DNA from: Alcanivorax sp.
GTDB taxonomy: Bacteria; Pseudomonadota; Gammaproteobacteria; Pseudomonadales; Alcanivoracaceae
Assembly (NCBI GenBank): GCA_022565695.1
Contig: JAIUME010000017.1
Span: 1-43,628 of the forward strand
DNA length: 43,628 bases
Direction of reading: 5' to 3'
The notes beneath the pieces are model-generated. The model made no database searches and had not been told where the DNA came from. It was given only the letters and a program-made list of their open reading frames with translations. Shown piece after piece: positions 42,018 through 43,628 of the stretch (position 1 is the first letter of the stretch; every line of letters begins with the position of its first letter). The position numbers were made by a program, and so were the translations under genes.

Positions 42018-42069
42018 ATGCCCCCCAAACCCCCTAAACCCGAATTCACACATTCAAGGTACATCAACC

Positions 42070-43452
42070 ATGACCCACATCCCCCTCACCCCCGGCATCT
42101 TCCGCGCCTACGACATTCGCGGCATTGTCGGTGAGACCCTCAGCAACGACATCGCCCGCGATATCGGTCGCGCCATTGCGGCGGAAACCCGCGCTGCCGG
42201 CCAGACCCGCATCGCCGTGGCCCGTGACGGCCGGCTATCCGGCCCGGACATCAGTGCGGCGCTGATCGATGGCCTGCGTGCCGGCGGCTGCGACGTGGTG
42301 GATGTGGGCATGGTGCCGACGCCGGTACTGTACTACGCCACTCATGTGATCGAGGGGCTGACCTCGGGGGTGATGGTCACCGGCAGCCATAACCCGCCGG
42401 ACTACAACGGCTTCAAGATCGTGATTGGCGGTGTGACGCTCTCCGGCGAACGCATCGTGGATCTGCACCGGCGTTTGCAGGAAGGGGACCTCAGCGAAGG
42501 GCAGGGCACACTGAGCCACATGGATCTGCGTGAGCAGTATCTGGAGCGCATCACCTCGGATGTGGTGCTCAAGCGCCCGTTGAAGGTGGTGGTGGACACC
42601 GGCAACGGGGTCGCCGGGGAACTGGCGCCGATGCTGGCCGAGCGCCTGGGCTGTACTGTGACGCCGCTGTTTACCGAGATTGACGGCACCTTCCCGAATC
42701 ACCACCCGGACCCGGGTGAGCCGGAAAACGTGGTGGACCTGATCCGCACCGTGGCGGAAACCGGGGCGGACCTGGGGCTGGGCTTCGACGGTGACGGTGA
42801 CCGGGTTGGCGTGGTGACGCCGAAGGGCGAGCTGATCTTCCCGGATCGCCTGATGATGGCGTTTGCCGAGGATGTGCTCAGCCGCGTGCCGGGCGGGCGC
42901 GTTATCTACGATGTGAAGTGCACCGGTAGCCTGGCGAAGGTGGTCAGTGATCTGGGCGGTGAACCGGAAATGTGGCGCACGGGCCATTCGCTGATCAAGG
43001 CCCGCATGAAGGAGACCGGCGCGCCGCTGGCCGGGGAGATGAGTGGGCACATCTTCTTCTCCGAGCGCTGGTATGGCTTTGATGACGGACTCTATGCGGC
43101 GGCCCGGCTGATGGAGATCCTGGCGGCCCAGGAGCTGGATCTGGATGCCTTTTTCAGCCGTTATCCTCAGAACCCGAGCACCCCGGAAATCACTATTCCG
43201 GTGCCGGAGGAGGAGAAATTCGCGGTGGTGGAGCGCCTGATGGCCGACGGTGACTTCGGTGACGGGGTACGTAACACCATTGACGGGATACGGGTGGATT
43301 ATGAGGACGGCTGGGGGCTGTGCCGGGTGTCCAATACCTCGCCGAAGCTGGTGACGCGGTATGAGGGGCATACGGAGGAGGCGCTGAAGCGGATTCGGTT
43401 GTGCTTCGAGGGCAACATTGAGGCGGCGATCAAAGCGGTGCGGGGGGAGTAG
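42070..43452 (+). CDS. algC: phosphomannomutase/phosphoglucomutase (AlgC type)
   Basis: A 460-aa alpha-D-phosphohexomutase. The N-terminal substrate region is FRAYDIRGIVG. The active serine loop is TGSHNPPDYNGFK near residues 104-116. The metal site is GFDGDGDRVG near 240. The sugar-binding loop GEMSGHIFFSERWYGFDDG is near 320, and the phosphate-binding RVSNTSPKLVTRYEG is at the C-terminus. AlgC-type enzymes accept glucose and mannose phosphates, so this can supply glucose-1-P for GalU. It has an AAGGT ribosome site. REP doublets lie on both sides. Confidence 0.94.
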   Translation: MTHIPLTPGIFRAYDIRGIVGETLSNDIARDIGRAIAAETRAAGQTRIAVARDGRLSGPDISAALIDGLRAGGCDVVDVGMVPTPVLYYATHVIEGLTSGVMVTGSHNPPDYNGFKIVIGGVTLSGERIVDLHRRLQEGDLSEGQGTLSHMDLREQYLERITSDVVLKRPLKVVVDTGNGVAGELAPMLAERLGCTVTPLFTEIDGTFPNHHPDPGEPENVVDLIRTVAETGADLGLGFDGDGDRVGVVTPKGELIFPDRLMMAFAEDVLSRVPGGRVIYDVKCTGSLAKVVSDLGGEPEMWRTGHSLIKARMKETGAPLAGEMSGHIFFSERWYGFDDGLYAAARLMEILAAQELDLDAFFSRYPQNPSTPEITIPVPEEEKFAVVERLMADGDFGDGVRNTIDGIRVDYEDGWGLCRVSNTSPKLVTRYEGHTEEALKRIRLCFEGNIEAAIKAVRGE

Positions 43453-43474
43453 GTCTTCGGGCATGGGAGGGTTT

Positions 43475-43554
43475 GGTGCGCTTCGCTGTGCTCAGCACAC
43501 CCTACGGCGGCTTCGTGGCACCCGTAGGGTGTGCTGAGCGCAGCGAAGCGCCCC
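43475..43554. repeat. REP doublet, GTAG ends inward, C-rich right tail
   Basis: Inverted copies lie at 43475-43505 and 43524-43554, the latter ending GCGCCCC rather than GCGCACC. The spacer is GGCGGCTTCGTGGCACCC. The right tail to the window end is almost G-free, with runs of nine and six C. Confidence 0.87.
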
Positions 43555-43628
43555 GGGCCCCGCCGCACCCCACCGCCCCCCCCCATTACACCCACCACAC
43601 CCCCCTTCCCCCCTGACGCAGCGCCGCC

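Overview
The window is high-GC gammaproteobacterial chromosomal DNA. Protein similarity by eye and the exopolysaccharide gene set (wzi, wza, wzb, wzc, an RfaH-type NusG paralogue, a MarR-type EPS regulator) suggest a marine oil-degrader of the Alcanivorax type. That genus call is inference only. The window is dominated by one surface-polysaccharide (capsule/EPS) locus with its sugar-nucleotide supply genes, and it is interrupted by toxin-antitoxin and phage-defence modules.

Layout. 0.3-1.6 kb: pyrF and a small secreted helix-hairpin-helix (ComEA-like) protein. 1.7-10.0 kb: an initiating sugar transferase, a DegT-type aminotransferase, the export machinery wzi-wza-wzb-wzc, then two regulators, an RfaH-like antiterminator and a MarR-type protein. 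10.2-13.8 kb: two paralogous membrane proteins of unknown function on the minus strand, and a metallo-beta-lactamase/beta-CASP nuclease whose reading frame contains an in-frame repeat doublet. 13.8-16.5 kb: a run of toxin-antitoxin-type modules (hicAB, a truncated higB with intact higA, an Rpn-type nuclease, a brnA remnant), each bounded by a copy of a second repeat. 16.76-28.0 kb: the serotype-specific block. It starts with a perfect ops element, followed by UDP-glucuronate epimerase and UDP-HexNAc dehydrogenase. A strikingly AT-rich island (about 19.5-27.3 kb) then carries a sulfotransferase, three glycosyltransferases, a Wzy-like polymerase and a Wzx-like flippase, and the block closes with a PglD-type acetyltransferase. 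28.0-34.4 kb: a hydrolase, a small HicA-like/partner gene pair fused by overlap to a DHH phosphoesterase, an AbiE pair, and a sulfate-type permease. 34.4-43.5 kb: cysC, ugd, a second UDP-GlcA epimerase, galU, a UGD paralogue that has lost its catalytic residues, pgi and an AlgC-type mutase.

How it works together. Pgi, the mutase and GalU make UDP-glucose. Ugd oxidises it to UDP-GlcA, and the epimerases make UDP-GalA. The TviB-type dehydrogenase makes a HexNAc-uronate. The GTs assemble the repeat unit, Wzx/Wzy flip and polymerise it, and Wzc/Wza/Wzi export and anchor it. CysC plus the SLC13 permease plus the sulfotransferase imply that the polymer is sulfated. The RfaH paralogue probably acts at the ops site to carry transcription through the AT-rich island.

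Two repeat systems stand out. The first is a GTAG-headed REP family with 20 near-full copies, mostly as inverted doublets with conserved spacers. G/T-rich and C/A-rich tails flank them, and they fill nearly every intergenic gap from 35 kb onward. The second is a 40-65 bp repeat found only between the toxin-antitoxin cassettes. No RNA genes, CRISPR arrays or insertion-sequence transposases were seen.
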